From Corynespora cassiicola (Eukaryota; Ascomycota; Dothideomycetes; Pleosporales; Corynesporascaceae), in NCBI GenBank assembly GCA_022059125.1, contig JAEUWY010000002.1:4836001-4900000 (forward strand): a stretch of 64,000 nucleotides of DNA. The letters are read 5' to 3'. A program made the translations under genes and the position numbers. Positions 23,634-35,126 of the stretch are shown piece by piece. The notes under the pieces are model-generated. The model saw nothing but the letters and a program-made list of their open reading frames with translations, was not told the origin of the DNA and ran no database searches. Numbering within the stretch: position 1 is the stretch's first letter; each line of letters starts with the position of its first letter.

Positions 23634-25248
23634 CTACTCAACTGTCATACCGGCCCTTATGTTACTGTACTTTGAAGCGGGATAGCTTAGAAGGTTTTCG
23701 CTCTGATCAAGCGCACTTATTCCGCCAATACTTTCTACAAACTGTAGAAACTGGTAAGCAAGTGTAACTACTTCATGGAAAGTGAGGCCTACTGTTGAGA
23801 TAAGAGACTCATCGCCTTGTTTGTCTCCACTCGACTCCCACCACATGCCTCCTCCAAGGCCCTCAGATGCAATAAATTTGGCCTTTTGCTTAGTAACTCC
23901 CGGCGTTTCAAAGCTAACCATGAGTCTTTGAGCTGAATCGTAGGACCAAGCTGCTACAATTCCGTCGTCACTATGCATACTAGCACCTGGATGGGGAAGA
24001 TCCTTATAGTCGTAAACGCCAGGTTCCCAGGTTCCTTCCACATCAGCCGAGAATGCAGTACCTGGCCCATCTGTATCAGCAAAAGATCTGCCATAAAGTG
24101 GCATGCCCAAAATAATCTTGCTAGCAGATATTCCTTTCTCTTTATAATAACTAATAGCCTGTTGAGTATTGAATGGGGTACTTTCTGGATTCACATCGCA
24201 ACTCTTCAAGTTCGCGGTATGGCCTGCCACGGCCGCAAATGAGCCCGCATAATCATAACCCCTAAACCAGTCAGTATTGCCAGAGTGCCCTTCTTGAACC
24301 CATACATTAAATTCCAAAAGTCGATGTATTGATCCATGGCGGCAAGTTTCATAATACTGTAGTGTGTCGGACCTAAGCCGTTTAAGTTGACTCGCATACA
24401 TGTGATGGGAGAAGCAAGAACACACCAGCCGGAGATGCTACAGTTAATAGTAGATTTGTGCCGTTGGAATTTTTAGCAAAATACTCATCGAGGGTCTAAG
24501 GGGGCATTCAGAAGTTGTTTAAAGGCTAGTAGGCTTCCAACTTACCTGCCTCGTTGCCTGGAGGAGAGATACCATATCGTTGGCTTGTATTTCGTCTTGA
24601 AATGCAATTAGCGTGATATGACAAAATTGTTTCTGCCGCCTACTCTCTGGGTACTCCCAATCGATATCCAGTCCTGATGGCTTAGCGAAAACCCCACAAC
24701 AAATCTTTGGAGTAGACATATCCGTCTTACCATCGAAACCGAGATCCTGTAGAAGTTGTACGGCGCTATTCGCAAACCGGGATCTTCCTTCTGCAGTCGA
24801 TGCTGGCACAGCAAAGTTGGATGAGTACGTCCATCCACCGATCGAGAGCAAGACCTTGAGCTTGCGATGCCGCTTCTTCTGTAAAAACAACTGCTTGACG
24901 CACCCGTACACATTGTTATTAGAGTCTTCCCATGTATCGTTGGAGTAGTGTTTATCAGTATCAGACCATGGATCAGAGAGATAAACCTCTCCAGTCTCCG
25001 GATGAATGTTGGCGAACGCATACAACACATGGGTAAGCGAACTGGCGTTCAGATCTTGCGGGTGAAAGTTGCGTCCGTATATAGCCTACTCAAATACAAT
25101 GAGCGCAGAAAGACTCGATAGTGAGTTTATGTACCCAATTTGGAAAGTAAGCTACATTCTTGTATCCCGTCACAGAGCGGGTCAAGGCGGTCTGAGGCGA
25201 TGAAACAATGGCGGTTACGTGGAAAAGAAAAGAGAGCAACAGAATCAT
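23634..25248 (-). CDS. secreted GH18 endochitinase
   Basis: Hydrolyses chitin beta-1,4 links; extracellular. Seven exons (25248-25135, 25085-24731, 24673-24644, 24595-24546, 24495-24426, 24372-24300, 24261-23634) give 439 aa, close to fungal 42-kDa chitinases. It starts with a signal peptide, [17 protein letters not shown]. Then come [38 protein letters not shown] (substrate site), the catalytic [10 protein letters not shown] (DxxDxDxE complete) with the 57-nt intron 24674-24730 cutting inside it, [26 protein letters not shown], and [11 protein letters not shown] near the C-terminus. No carbohydrate-binding module is seen. Introns of 38-57 nt all carry GT..AG. The last intron (38 nt, donor GTTCAA) is the least certain. 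Confidence 0.92.
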
Positions 25249-25372
25249 ATTAATTTTATTGGGGAAATGACACGCGTAGGCGTACTGCACGATCTTAATG
25301 ACGTTTGAAGTCTTTTCCTGTATTCAGGCCCGCTTAGCTTGAAAATTCTGAGTTGATTCAAATAAAACAGAT

Positions 25373-25379
25373 CTTTATA
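25373..25379 (-). promoter_or_regulatory. TATA-like element upstream of chitinase
   Basis: Minus-strand TATAAAG about 125 bp upstream of the chitinase start codon, a plausible core promoter position; weak evidence because the flanking DNA is AT-rich. Confidence 0.3.
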
Positions 25380-26882
25380 CAATCCACTGAGTAGCATAAA
25401 AGTGCTTGCCAAGAATCATTACCTAATCGATGCCAATTCAGTGAATGAGTTAAAAGCTGCTCAAAACAATTGACCTTTCCCTCTATACTAAGCCATACTC
25501 AAAACACCAGTTACATGTTTTTTACTCATGAGATATGCTTATCTTCGTATTTTACTTACTCTCTATAAGTTATAATTCTGCCCTACTGAGTGCTTCATTG
25601 AATTTCTCTTCATGAGTTGATTTTTGTTAGATCCCGGAGATCCATATTAAGGTCTGGTCGGAACCGAATTGCACGGGGCACGATGCGTCCTCGTTTATCC
25701 TCAGCAGAGATCCTATGGAAAAGAACATATCCCATTCAATGATTGATCAAAGCTTCAACTGCAGTAGAGCGCTTCATGATCAAGAACAATTCGATATCTC
25801 GGCTGCTCCTGACCTCACAAGGTGGAAACCTTATATGGATCAGTAGTCATATCTTTCATACCCATGCATGGAATTCGTTAGAAGTTTCACAGAAGTATAT
25901 GATATCACCGCATGTGTAAACTTGGCCAAATTTACCTGTGGGAGACTGTGGGAGAATCCTAGCCTCGGCTTCGGCTTGCAAAACTGACAGGTTCAAGCAA
26001 AATCCGTTATTTGTTTCCAGTCATGCATAAATTCATGTATTTTAGGGCTTGGTTTACACATACTTTGGCATTTGAACAAAACTGACCAATTCATGAGAAA
26101 GGTTGCCCTCGCGTGAAAGAGACTATGTAAGGCAGGGCGCTATACACTTTAGGATCGATTAAACATGACTTTACGAGGATGCGGCTACTCTTCTCGCCCC
26201 CTGATCAAGGCCGGAAGCCATATCTTTAAATCATATTTCACCCAGCAAGGCCCCCATATAACCAATTTTCTATTCCTTTTTTCATAACCGAACACACATT
26301 CTTTCCTGTGGAACTTTTCTTCTAATCTTTCAAGCATCAGCTCCACGAAATCTGGACTATGTCTAGACGTGTCTCCAAGCTTATAAAGGGTATTGTTAAT
26401 TCTGTACAGAGTTGCCTTGGATCCTTCATTCCAACTACCTCTGATATGTAGACTAGCAGGAATTCCGAATATTGATGTGCACTAAGAGCACTGGCTTGAG
26501 TACTAGTCAATGACGGGAGGCTTGAAAAGGGGTGGTTTTTAGGGATGTGTCCATTGGCTCTCCTTCAATCTCCAACTTTGTACGCAATTAACCCACATAA
26601 GATATCAAGAGGCAAGGGATATTTTACAGTGTTCCTGGTTTTTTTAAGTCTAGCTGTGGCATCATAGCAGACATGTTGCAGTGCTCTGCCAGAACTGGAC
26701 ATAAGACTTCTCAAAGTTTATACAAGAAGAAACTTCAGACACGATGGCGGATGTTTATCATATAGAATTTGACTATCATCAAGCCCTCCATCATGTATTT
26801 TTCAGAAGATAGTTGATATCTCATATAAATGAAACGAAAAAGTGACATATGTTGAATAATTTCTGCCGAGTCAAGATCCTCC
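25380..26882. other. intergenic region, about 1.5 kb
   Basis: I see no ORF of note, no repeat and no RNA gene. It separates the chitinase promoter from the 3' end of the next minus-strand gene. Confidence 0.4.
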
Positions 26883-27610
26883 TTACTGTAAATTTTTTAT
26901 ATCGACCCTGCCCTTGTTCCATAGTGAAAATTCGACCTTCACCGCAATTGTTGGAAGAACGATAGCTTTTTCCGGCTGAATGTATATGTCCACAGAGTCG
27001 AAACTAGAACAGAACCCTTTTAATGTACCTTTGTAGCACTCATCTCTAATATCAAGTTCCACCGTGAGTCCGGTGAAACGCCCGAGAGTCAAAAGGAGAT
27101 ATTTGCGTGGATGCATATCCTTGTTACATTCCAGTTCTTTTGTCGCTTCTTCCGAAAGATATTGGTGTACGCTCTCAAACACAGGTTTCCAAATCCCGGG
27201 AACCATATCAAGGCCAGAGAGTCTTTTTGAGGTGATTTCGATCAATACTTCCAATGGCTTGTCTATTGTGTCATTGGGAGCATAGATTCCTAGAGCCCAA
27301 GCCACATCTTTGCCAATTTCAACCATACCATCATCTCTCTTCTTATAGCTCGAATTAATAGGATTGTCCAGTGACATCATGGGTATAAGTGGTGGCGGTG
27401 GTGGTGGAGGCTGGTAGTGGTATCGATTGGCGTATGCATGGTTCTTGGTAACACGATCATCGGGTTTTTTTTGGGAGGTGACCACCCAATACGAAGTCGA
27501 AAAGAGTACGAGCACTAAGCTGAGAGCTTATGGATGTTAGAAAAGGCTGCAGTAAGAACGGAATGAACCTCACCAAGAACCTCGAAAGCCATTTTTTCGG
27601 TGAATTCCAT
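26883..27610 (-). CDS. orphan protein with N-terminal hydrophobic segment and polyproline
   Basis: Exons 27610-27574 and 27514-26883 give 222 aa; the intron of 59 nt has donor GTGAGG. The splice creates MAFEVLVLVLFSTSYWVV, a signal or anchor segment, followed by a seven-proline run (YQPPPPPPPLIP). The rest is a globular-looking domain: ITSKRLSGLD, YLSEEATKEL, LLLTLGRFTGLTVEL, CYKGTLKGF, VDIYIQP. The same order of motifs occurs in the next gene, so the two share a domain of unknown function. Probably membrane-anchored or secreted. Confidence 0.62.
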
Positions 27611-27663
27611 GCTTTCAAGAGTGGAGTTTTGGTCCTGATAACAGCTTGGGGGTAGAATCTTTC

Positions 27664-27673
27664 CTTTTATATA
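27664..27673 (-). promoter_or_regulatory. TATA-like element upstream of the 27.6 kb gene
   Basis: Reads TATATAAAAG on the minus strand, about 55 bp before the ATG at 27610; a textbook TATA sequence, though untested. Confidence 0.42.
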
Positions 27674-28123
27674 GTTTTAATATTAACTACTTCGCTGGCT
27701 CAAAACTAATCATCAGTCAGATGACGCTTGATATGCCGCGTGCTTATTGCTTATTGTGACGATAACAGGAAAGCCAATCCCTACCCCATCTTACTTCCAC
27801 CACATCCTTGCGAAAGTTTCCCTTTAATTAATCTGTTCCAGAACTGATTATATGGTGCTTATCATTGAGCAAGAATTTTCCCTGCATGTGGGGGTAACTA
27901 AAAATCACACTACCTTTCGAGTGGCAATCCCTACGAGTGACACGGTTCGAATGGAGGGGGTACAAGATTCAAGTCCCGAATAAAATTATGCCAACTGCAA
28001 CTAACTGCTACAAAAATCGTGTGAATATTGATGAAATGTTGGATTCCTATCTTCGGTGAACCTATCATATGCGGATAATCGATCACCAACCTCGGCCATA
28101 TGCTCAGTCATGCCTTTGCCCTT
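27674..28123. other. intergenic region
   Basis: About 450 bp between two related minus-strand genes; nothing recognised. Confidence 0.35.
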
Positions 28124-29167
28124 CTACACAGTCGCCTTCTCGGTTCTATTTGTAGTTGAACAAGTCTGAGAAACAGGAAGAATATTAGAAGGATGCCCAA
28201 GGATTTTCATAAGCAATGAATACATGGGTTTGTCCTCATTATTCTTTGCCTGTAGGAGAGCATTTCCAATGACTGATCTCTCAACAATTGGACCCTTATA
28301 TGTATGTATGCGGTTTTGGATTGCAGCAACAATTTCCATCCATTTTTGTTTCATACCGTAGCTGTAGATAAAGCAGTCGACTGCGAGTTCTTCCCAAGCA
28401 GAGGTCTTGGAATACGGCCTCAGAAAGATTTTCTCGTCGCTAAGGTACTCGAAGATCTTCCAAAAGTTCCTATCTGTGCATTCGTACTCCTCTCCGCCCC
28501 AAAATCGATTGAGATCGAAATTGATTTGGCACGGAAGTGCTGCAATGTGATCTGCTGGGACCCAAAGCTTGCTGTCGGTGTCACGAAACGTAACTGAAAC
28601 GAGTACCCCAGGTTTGCTAGAAAGGTTAGCAAAATCTCTTTTGAACCTATAGGGATAATACCTTGATTCTGTAGTAGGAACCATCAATCTGATTTTGGAC
28701 TTGTCCCAGTGTTTGTGATCGATCGGTATGATACTCGGAGGGCCAGCTTCTGCTGTCTCGATCACCGCATCTGTGGAATTGTCCGTATATCGAAATCCCA
28801 ATAACTTTCCTGTATACTCTTTGCCAGCGACCAGATTCAACTGTCGTCCTAAGCTGCTCGCAAGCAATAGGTGAAGTTGATCAGGCGAAGAAATAGCTTC
28901 CTCGCCACCGCGAAGCTTAGTTGCTTCTTTTGATAACCATTCCATGAATATCTCCAAGACTTCTCGAATATTTCCAACATCTCCATCAATACCAGAGAGC
29001 ATCCAGGACAATTTGCTCGTAACTGCAATTAAGGAGTCTGAATGGTGATTAAAGACCCCCATCACGGTATTGGACAGCAATGCTCCCATTTTAACGTTTC
29101 CGTTTCCGCCTATCTCGTAATGCCATGCTTTATATGTTTGCTTCACTGACGGAGCGATCGAATCCAT
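28124..29167 (-). CDS. orphan protein sharing a domain with the 26.9 kb gene
   Basis: Single exon, 347 aa, ATG at 29167. Residues of about 40-125 mirror the neighbour: LSWMLSGIDGDVG, EWLSKEATKLRG, LLLASSLGRQLNLVAG, EYTGKLLGF. The C-terminal half (SVTFRDTDSKLWVPADHIAAL, FDLNRFWGGEEYE, RNFWKIFEYLSDEKIFLRP, WEELAVDCFIYSYGMKQKW) has a BTB/POZ-like flow (size of hydrophobic blocks, and an F..GG.E and wlY-like sequence), but this is a guess. No signal peptide. Compared with the neighbour it lacks the hydrophobic N-terminus and adds about 200 residues. Confidence 0.62.
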   Translation of the reverse strand: MDSIAPSVKQTYKAWHYEIGGNGNVKMGALLSNTVMGVFNHHSDSLIAVTSKLSWMLSGIDGDVGNIREVLEIFMEWLSKEATKLRGGEEAISSPDQLHLLLASSLGRQLNLVAGKEYTGKLLGFRYTDNSTDAVIETAEAGPPSIIPIDHKHWDKSKIRLMVPTTESRYYPYRFKRDFANLSSKPGVLVSVTFRDTDSKLWVPADHIAALPCQINFDLNRFWGGEEYECTDRNFWKIFEYLSDEKIFLRPYSKTSAWEELAVDCFIYSYGMKQKWMEIVAAIQNRIHTYKGPIVERSVIGNALLQAKNNEDKPMYSLLMKILGHPSNILPVSQTCSTTNRTEKATV

Positions 29168-30055
29168 GTTGCGTATCTACAACGACTCATTAGCAAAATC
29201 TGTGCCAATGGGAGATATCATATCATGCCTTGACGTTGTCTCGAGTGATTGGTGTCCCGTTGATGCTTTTCTGCAGGAGGGTACATATACATGTAGTAGA
29301 TACCTGGGATTGAATGGCGATTCTAGATAGATGAGAAATAGCTCTGGAGGTGATGTTCGTGATAGTGTTTTTTTGTAGAATACCAGAACCGTAGCTTAAA
29401 AACTTAATATCTTAACTAAATAAAAAATAAAATAACTTTTACAATACGTATCAATTTTTTTTATTTAACTAGTATAGTAGTTCTTTATATAGGCTAAAAG
29501 CCTCTGTTGACCTTCACGTGACTAGCATCGTTGTGGTATGTTTGCTTTTGGTATATGAAACCTACCATCCCACGCACATCAGACAGACCCTAGTCTATGG
29601 AGGATATAAGGACAGAGCCGTAGTTATCTATAGCAATCAATTCAGTCCTCATTCTTCTTCCCCACACATATGCTTTAGAGCCTCTAATAAGCATTTATTA
29701 ATTTACGCCTTTTTGCTGTAATTATTAACCTCAGTAGCGATAACGATTCTGAGTTAGATATAGATGAGAAATAGTGGGGGCTCCATATGTGAAACGATCC
29801 AAAATCTAGTAATAAATACTTTATTATTGTGATCAATAATAAGATTTCATGGTGCTATCTTCCTTGATTTAATATCACGCGAATCAAATAGTACATCCTC
29901 CTCGACTGTCTTCTTTAACTTGATGGAGTTCATTAAGCAGCCCTTTCTACTAGATTCTGGAAATACCAAAAGAAATGTATTACATCTTGTCTCTCTATCA
30001 TATTGAAGGTGTCGATCAAGCATTCAGAAACGCCTAACAGCTTTGCTGGCTAAAT
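29168..30055. other. intergenic region with a small AT-rich islet
   Basis: About 890 bp. The stretch at about 29395-29475 is almost pure A/T and looks like the large island at the right end, so it may be a small RIP-mutated remnant. No gene seen. Confidence 0.4.
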
Positions 30056-31280
30056 TTATGTTAGCAAGGTCGGTGATAGATTTCTTGTAATTCGGCTTAC
30101 AAGATCTAAAATTTCTGTATCTTTATTATTTTCAGATATGAATTTGATCGTAGGAATTAGTTCTTCACATATATGAAAAGGATACCCAAGCTGCATAGCT
30201 AGATCTTTGGCCGTGGCACTGACGAATTCTCGATTGCGACACAGCTTCCATACCATAGATTGCAACCAGCATTTGTTGACATGAATATCTACGTCCTGAA
30301 GGCTTTTGCAGCGAAAGTCGCTGGGGAGAGCTTCGCACAGGATTCCTTGCAACTGAAGTAGGTAAAGGATGCCCGATTGAGATTCGACATGGTTCCACAT
30401 CGACATGAATATATGGTCGATATGTCCATACATTTCCAACATTCTGAGGCTGTATGATGCATCGAAGTTTCGCGGCAAATGAAACAAGGTAATCGGACGG
30501 TATTTCTGTATTGCATTAATCCTGAATGGAGGTAAGTGTTGGTAACAAGTGAGATCAACATCAGATTACCTTTCCTTGACAAATAACAACCAGTATAATT
30601 TTGCTTCTTGTCCTTTCTCGTTATGAAGTTGCAGAATTTGTGCTTGAACTGCGGCTTGATGAAGGTACCACCATGATTTATTGTGATCTCCCAGCTTTTC
30701 ATGACATTCATGGAGGAAATAGGACGATAACACTGTTTCGAAGGTATGGTTTCCATTTGATGCATGCACAGATTGCTGGTAAGTTGCTCTCTCCAGTAGT
30801 GAGTTGTCTTCATTTTTTATATAAGCACCGATCGAAAGGCTGGCAGCATAGGCTTTTCCAGACGCAGTTCCGCGTTCGAGAATCTTGTCGAAATATTCGC
30901 GGTCAAGAACCACATTCAGGGGATAGGTGGTAAATAGCTTGTCAATACAATCTTTTGGAAATTCCAACAGGGCCCCATTGCTAATGCACATGAGAACTTT
31001 CTTCTTGCATCTCATACATGCTCCTTCTTCTTGCTTGCATTTGAATTTTGCCTTCTTACAGCTATGAATATAGTAAGTAGAAGTTCAATGTTATATTTAG
31101 ATGATTTCAGTTGACATACGAATCGCAATTCCCGTTATTGCGGGGCCTTGGTCTGTTTCTCAGGTTACCAACATTTGACCGTTTGTGTCTTCGTAGGTGG
31201 ATTTTTAAATCGTAATTATCGCGGAAGCCTTTTTTCGAACGTTCGCATCGTTCGTAAACACATAAATACTGCGTATTCAT
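30056..31280 (-). CDS. transcription factor with C2H2 finger plus Zn2Cys6 cluster
   Basis: Exons 31280-31120, 31061-30570 and 30521-30056 give 372 aa; introns of 58 and 48 nt. Exon 1 encodes a classical C2H2 finger (YLCVYERC...FRDNYDLKIHLRRHKR) and the first Cys of a zinc cluster. The intron then splits the cluster: after splicing it reads C-x2-C-x6-C-x6-C-x2-C-x6-C (CDSC...FKC...GAC MRC...LMC). Downstream is a fungal-TF middle region recognisable from SSYFLHECHEKLGDHNKSWWY, AVQAQILQLH and KLYWLLFVKERINAIQKYRPITL. Proteins joining C2H2 and Zn2Cys6 modules are known in fungi. Nuclear; target genes unknown. Confidence 0.84.
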
Positions 31281-31428
31281 CTTAAACTTCTGGTGTTTAG
31301 CAACAGATAAGAGGAGAAGCGAACAAAGTTCCTATTTGTGAGTCAATTAGAAGAGAGAAAAGATATATATGCACATGGTGTGGTACCATCGATGATTGCA
31401 TTTTTGCATTGATGCAGCTATTCATTGC

Positions 31429-31938
31429 CTAGAGTAGTGCTAGGTGGGAAATAGAGCTAACCGAGATTGGATCACCCTTCTGTGCAACAGCATTAAGTGT
31501 TTGTTGTATAGTTGTCCACAGCTTTTCAAACTCATGATCATCAATGGGTGATTTCAATCTTACAGCATTGGGCATTACACCCCCCCATGAACATTTACCC
31601 ATCTCCATGGCCTGATCGGGAGCGACACGAACCAGGATAGCATTTTCCTCCCCCCATCTTTGACTGTAGTGTATGCCAACTAACTCCAGTTCTTCCAATT
31701 CAAAAGCTTCTTCGCTGCCACTGTATAACAACAGAAAACATTCTGAGTGTAACAATATGTCGCCACCACCGAGAAAAAAGAGCACCGCTGGTCGGTCTTT
31801 TTTATTCTTCAGCGTTTTAGGGTTTTCGTCTTCTTTTGATAGAGGTGCTGATCCTAAATCAGGCCGAGTTTTGATTAAAGGCGCCCTGGAAATGTCAAGA
31901 GAAATTCTTAGTGGGTAGAGTTGTAGTACCGAGTGCAT
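31429..31938 (-). CDS. hypothetical protein, 169 aa
   Basis: Open frame with ATG at 31938. Seen: a basic N-terminus with LKNKKDRP, then a beta-rich stretch (VLFFLGGGDILLHSECFLLLYSG, LELVGIHYSQRWGEENAILVRVAP) and a helical C-terminus (FEKLWTTIQQTLNAVA). No domain recognised. It resembles other short orphans between 31 and 48 kb in size and in the position of a strand-rich tail. Confidence 0.45.
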   Translation of the reverse strand: MHSVLQLYPLRISLDISRAPLIKTRPDLGSAPLSKEDENPKTLKNKKDRPAVLFFLGGGDILLHSECFLLLYSGSEEAFELEELELVGIHYSQRWGEENAILVRVAPDQAMEMGKCSWGGVMPNAVRLKSPIDDHEFEKLWTTIQQTLNAVAQKGDPISVSSISHLALL

Positions 31939-32383
31939 TTCTCCCCTTTGTTCATTGTCCGGTATTCCAATGGCGATATGTACTTTTTGATGAATTTAAG
32001 GAATGTTGAGGGGTTAATGAGAGCGGTCCAAGGGAACAGGTGAGCCGAGGAGGGGCTTTGTGCCTTTAAGACGAGTGGCAGCTTTCCGCTTACGTGTAAT
32101 CTTATCACAAGATGTCACTACACCGAATATCCGGCATTCAATTGAATAAAACTCCAATTTAAACCCGATATATTGCTAAAGTATCGCATCAAAGTCTTTC
32201 CCAGCATGGACTAGATGAAACAAAGTTGTCGACTTCGACAAAAATATGCTTGATCTAACCCCTGATCCTTCCCAGTGCCATCCTAATTGTGATCAAGCTT
32301 CCATTCTCGGGGGTTGCTCTTGTGAAGCAAACATAGACCTAGATCATTGGTTAGGCTATTCGCTAATCATAGAATAAAAACCC
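31939..32383. other. intergenic region
   Basis: About 445 bp with no supported gene; a short minus ORF (31908-32108) has no features. Confidence 0.35.
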
Positions 32384-32740
32384 TTACGATCCCTTTACGT
32401 TCTGTATGTGCTGATCCAAACGGCAGAAGAAATTCCACAAGTGGTCCATAGGTTGTCTCATCGATTGAGTTAATGACTCGAGAAGGGACGTTCTTTGTTG
32501 AAGGATGGAGACTTGTGTTTGGAGGCTCCAAACTATTTGTCGAAGGTCCGACACATTTTGGCTCAAAGCCCATATTTCTTCCGATTGGAATGGCGGGTAG
32601 TCATTTAATACAAGCGAGGTTTCGCAATTATCAACATTTGGGGTCGAACTAAGTTCGAGATTCTGTGGATTTATGCAATAGAAGCCCTGCTTGTCTGTAG
32701 TTGCCTTCGGTTGATAGTCAAGGGAGGGTTGAGAAGGCAT
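32384..32740 (-). CDS. hypothetical coiled-coil protein, 118 aa
   Basis: The ATG at 32740 (MPSQPSLDYQP) was chosen. The C-terminal half is a likely coiled coil (EEIWALSQNVSDLRQIVWSL, QTQVSILQQRTSLLESL) and the N-terminal half is disordered and Pro/Thr/Asn-rich. No domain recognised. Confidence 0.42.
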   Translation of the reverse strand: MPSQPSLDYQPKATTDKQGFYCINPQNLELSSTPNVDNCETSLVLNDYPPFQSEEIWALSQNVSDLRQIVWSLQTQVSILQQRTSLLESLTQSMRQPMDHLWNFFCRLDQHIQNVKGS

Positions 32741-32782
32741 GGCGGTAGGTTTCTGAAGGTAGTAGTGAGTGTCCTGAGGCAA

Positions 32783-33340
32783 GAATTATATACTGACAAC
32801 ATATCAAATATAACTCTGTACTCATTGCACGGTGGATGCATGCTAAAATAGAGACGGCACATTTTTGTGTTCTGTCTCAGGTGCTATGATGAGCCTAGCT
32901 TCCGAGGGATCAAGATCCTGGAGCTGACGCACTCTGGTGGTAAGAATAGATGTGTGGAAAGGGAGATTTGTATGTGGCAAGGCTCAGTGGCGATCAAAAT
33001 TGGATATCTTAGCTTAGTCTCTATTTTTACAATCATCAGTTCTGGTGAATACATAGGCTAGGTTGTGATGTGGCTGCATATTCCTAACCACGCTAGATGA
33101 GTGGTTGCATCTGTTGGGAGCGTCTTTATTCGCATCTTCAAATCCTGCGATTGTTGGGCATGCGATGCAGAATCTATCATAATTTGTGTGCTTCGATTTA
33201 CTCCTGAGAAATTTTATACTAGCAAGGCCGGTTCTCTGTCCAATTCCGCGATCATTGAAAGATTTATAAGTCGAAATTCTACTGAGAGGCTATACTCTGT
33301 TTACAACATTAAACGCGATTGTAATATCTTGTGGTTCCTC
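32783..33340. other. intergenic region or unannotated 3' exon
   Basis: About 560 bp. The minus strand from about 33290 to 33025 is open in one frame after a CTCTCAG acceptor, and could be a second exon of the gene at 33341. I cannot decide. Confidence 0.3.
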
Positions 33341-33658
33341 TCACCAGGTACTAGAGAGTTCCTGCTCTGTAAGTCGATTCGTGATGCATAATCTAAGCTC
33401 CTTCAAGCTTGGCATATCTTCAAGGCGACCACAGTCTATTTTTCCTACTTCCATCAAATAAAGCTCTTCTTTGCCATTTTTTACCAAGAGGAGCAACAAA
33501 TCGACCTTTCCATCTGTTTCGAAGACACATTGGATGTTTTTGACATAGAGACAATTGGAGAAAGTATTCATATCTTGAGAGAGGGGAGTTGATGGCCGTG
33601 CTGGTGGCATTTTTGGCTCCTCATCCAGATTATCATTTGACTTTTGTATCATATTCAT
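33341..33658 (-). CDS. hypothetical short protein, 105 aa or longer
   Basis: ATG at 33658. Pro/Ser N-terminus (PKMPPARPSTPLSQD), then VFETDGKVDLLLLLVKNGKEELYLMEVGK. A donor near the end (TG|GTGAGA at about 33346) could splice to an open downstream exon of about 80 residues ending near 33025, so the C-terminus is uncertain. No known domain. Confidence 0.4.
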   Translation of the reverse strand: MNMIQKSNDNLDEEPKMPPARPSTPLSQDMNTFSNCLYVKNIQCVFETDGKVDLLLLLVKNGKEELYLMEVGKIDCGRLEDMPSLKELRLCITNRLTEQELSSTW

Positions 33659-33903
33659 GGCTTGTACCTATTCGGAAGCATTAGCAAGAGTTCTATTAGG
33701 ACGAGGCATCATCACAAGCCTTGGTTGAAGTACAGAAATGAAATCCACAATAACTAAGGTCGTATCTCAGTTTACAGGCAATCGCATCTATAAAAGATTC
33801 TTTAAAATGACGAATAGCGCCAATCTAGTCAACGGTTTCAAAATTGTTAGATCACTCTCCACAAATTTCATTTTATTGTCACAACGTCTCATGATAGCAC
33901 TCC

Positions 33904-34383
33904 CTAATTCAAGTTGTATCCAAAGATACCAGCCACCCATTCCATGACAGCGGAAATAGGGCCAAAAATTAGCTCCAAATTGTGCTGCAACTGAGCAATG
34001 GTATTCTCATGATTTGCCCAGTCTTCGAGTTCCTTTGCTACCGCAAAAGATACCACTCCACATGTTATTTCCTCCTCGACTTCCAAAGCTAACATGTAGT
34101 TTCCGTCGCTCTTTCCGATCATCTGAATCCGCTAAGCGACATTAGCTACTTGGTCACCTATCCAGATAATGCTTACATTTTTTCGAGCAGCCTCTTTCAG
34201 TTTGTCCAGAGGAATCTTCAGAGACTCTATTTTCTCAATCAAATCATTCATATCCACCTCCTGTTTTGATTCTATCTCAGCGAAAAGATTGGCATAATGC
34301 TTGGTGATTTCCCAATTTTGAATGCTCTTTAAAAACCCCCTTTTCGAATAGTCGTGATACCATGCATTGAAAGAAATCGACAT
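33904..34383 (-). CDS. hypothetical protein, 144 aa
   Basis: Exons 34383-34177 and 34131-33904; the 45-nt intron is GTAAGC...GCTAATG..TTAG. Helical N-terminal half (ESKQEVDMNDLIEKIESLKIPLDKLKEAARKN) and a strand-rich C-terminal half, YMLALEVEEEITCGVVSFAVAKELEDW, followed by a helix. The CGVVSFAV..ELE.W segment resembles TIVVGFAIDEELEFW in the gene at 42.1 kb. Function unknown. Confidence 0.58.
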
Positions 34384-35126
34384 AGTTGCACTTGATGAAA
34401 ATCAGTGAACAATAAAAAATATTCAGGTGGAGCGAGAGTGTTCATATACATATGATTTGGCTTTCCTGACAGATCAAACATGAATCCGCCTTTTATGGTT
34501 TAACGCATCTAGATGCAACATCATGAGAAAATTTCATTCTAGCTGATTTAATTATCCAATCACTATGCCAGATATGCTCCTAGTCGATCAGGCTGCCATC
34601 ACTGTTCTTGGCTCCTTCTGTTTGAAGTACTTTTGGTTTCGTCTTTAGCTCAATCTTGCCAGCTATTTTTTCGGTCCGAGCTTCTCCGGATGTGTTCCGC
34701 TGGTTTGGGAGCCTGAGATGGTTAACAGTTTTCATCTCGTACTGGGAACAAAGATGTACCTAGGATTGGATTTGTCAACGCGCGAGCCGTACATTTTTTG
34801 GTAGATTTCAGGGTACGTGCCGTCCATTTCGTATAGCAAGATGAGATGAATGATTGAAGATTGCAAGAGAGTATGCGTCAATTTCTTATCTCGTCCGAAG
34901 AAGTGGGGCTGGTTTGCTTTTCACTGATACCCTGCAACTGCAACGCCTCAATACTTTCAGCATCTAGCCAACAATATGGCTACTTTTTCAATCGAGTAGT
35001 GACTCCGATAGAATATTACGCTCTCTGGCAGCGAATGCGGAATGTCCTATTGTTCACATCTGCATCATAGTATAAAGTATGACTAGCAAGGAAAGTTCGA
35101 AGCGCCAATATGCATGTGAAAGAATA
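34384..35126. other. intergenic region
   Basis: About 740 bp; short ORFs only, none with recognisable features. Confidence 0.35.
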
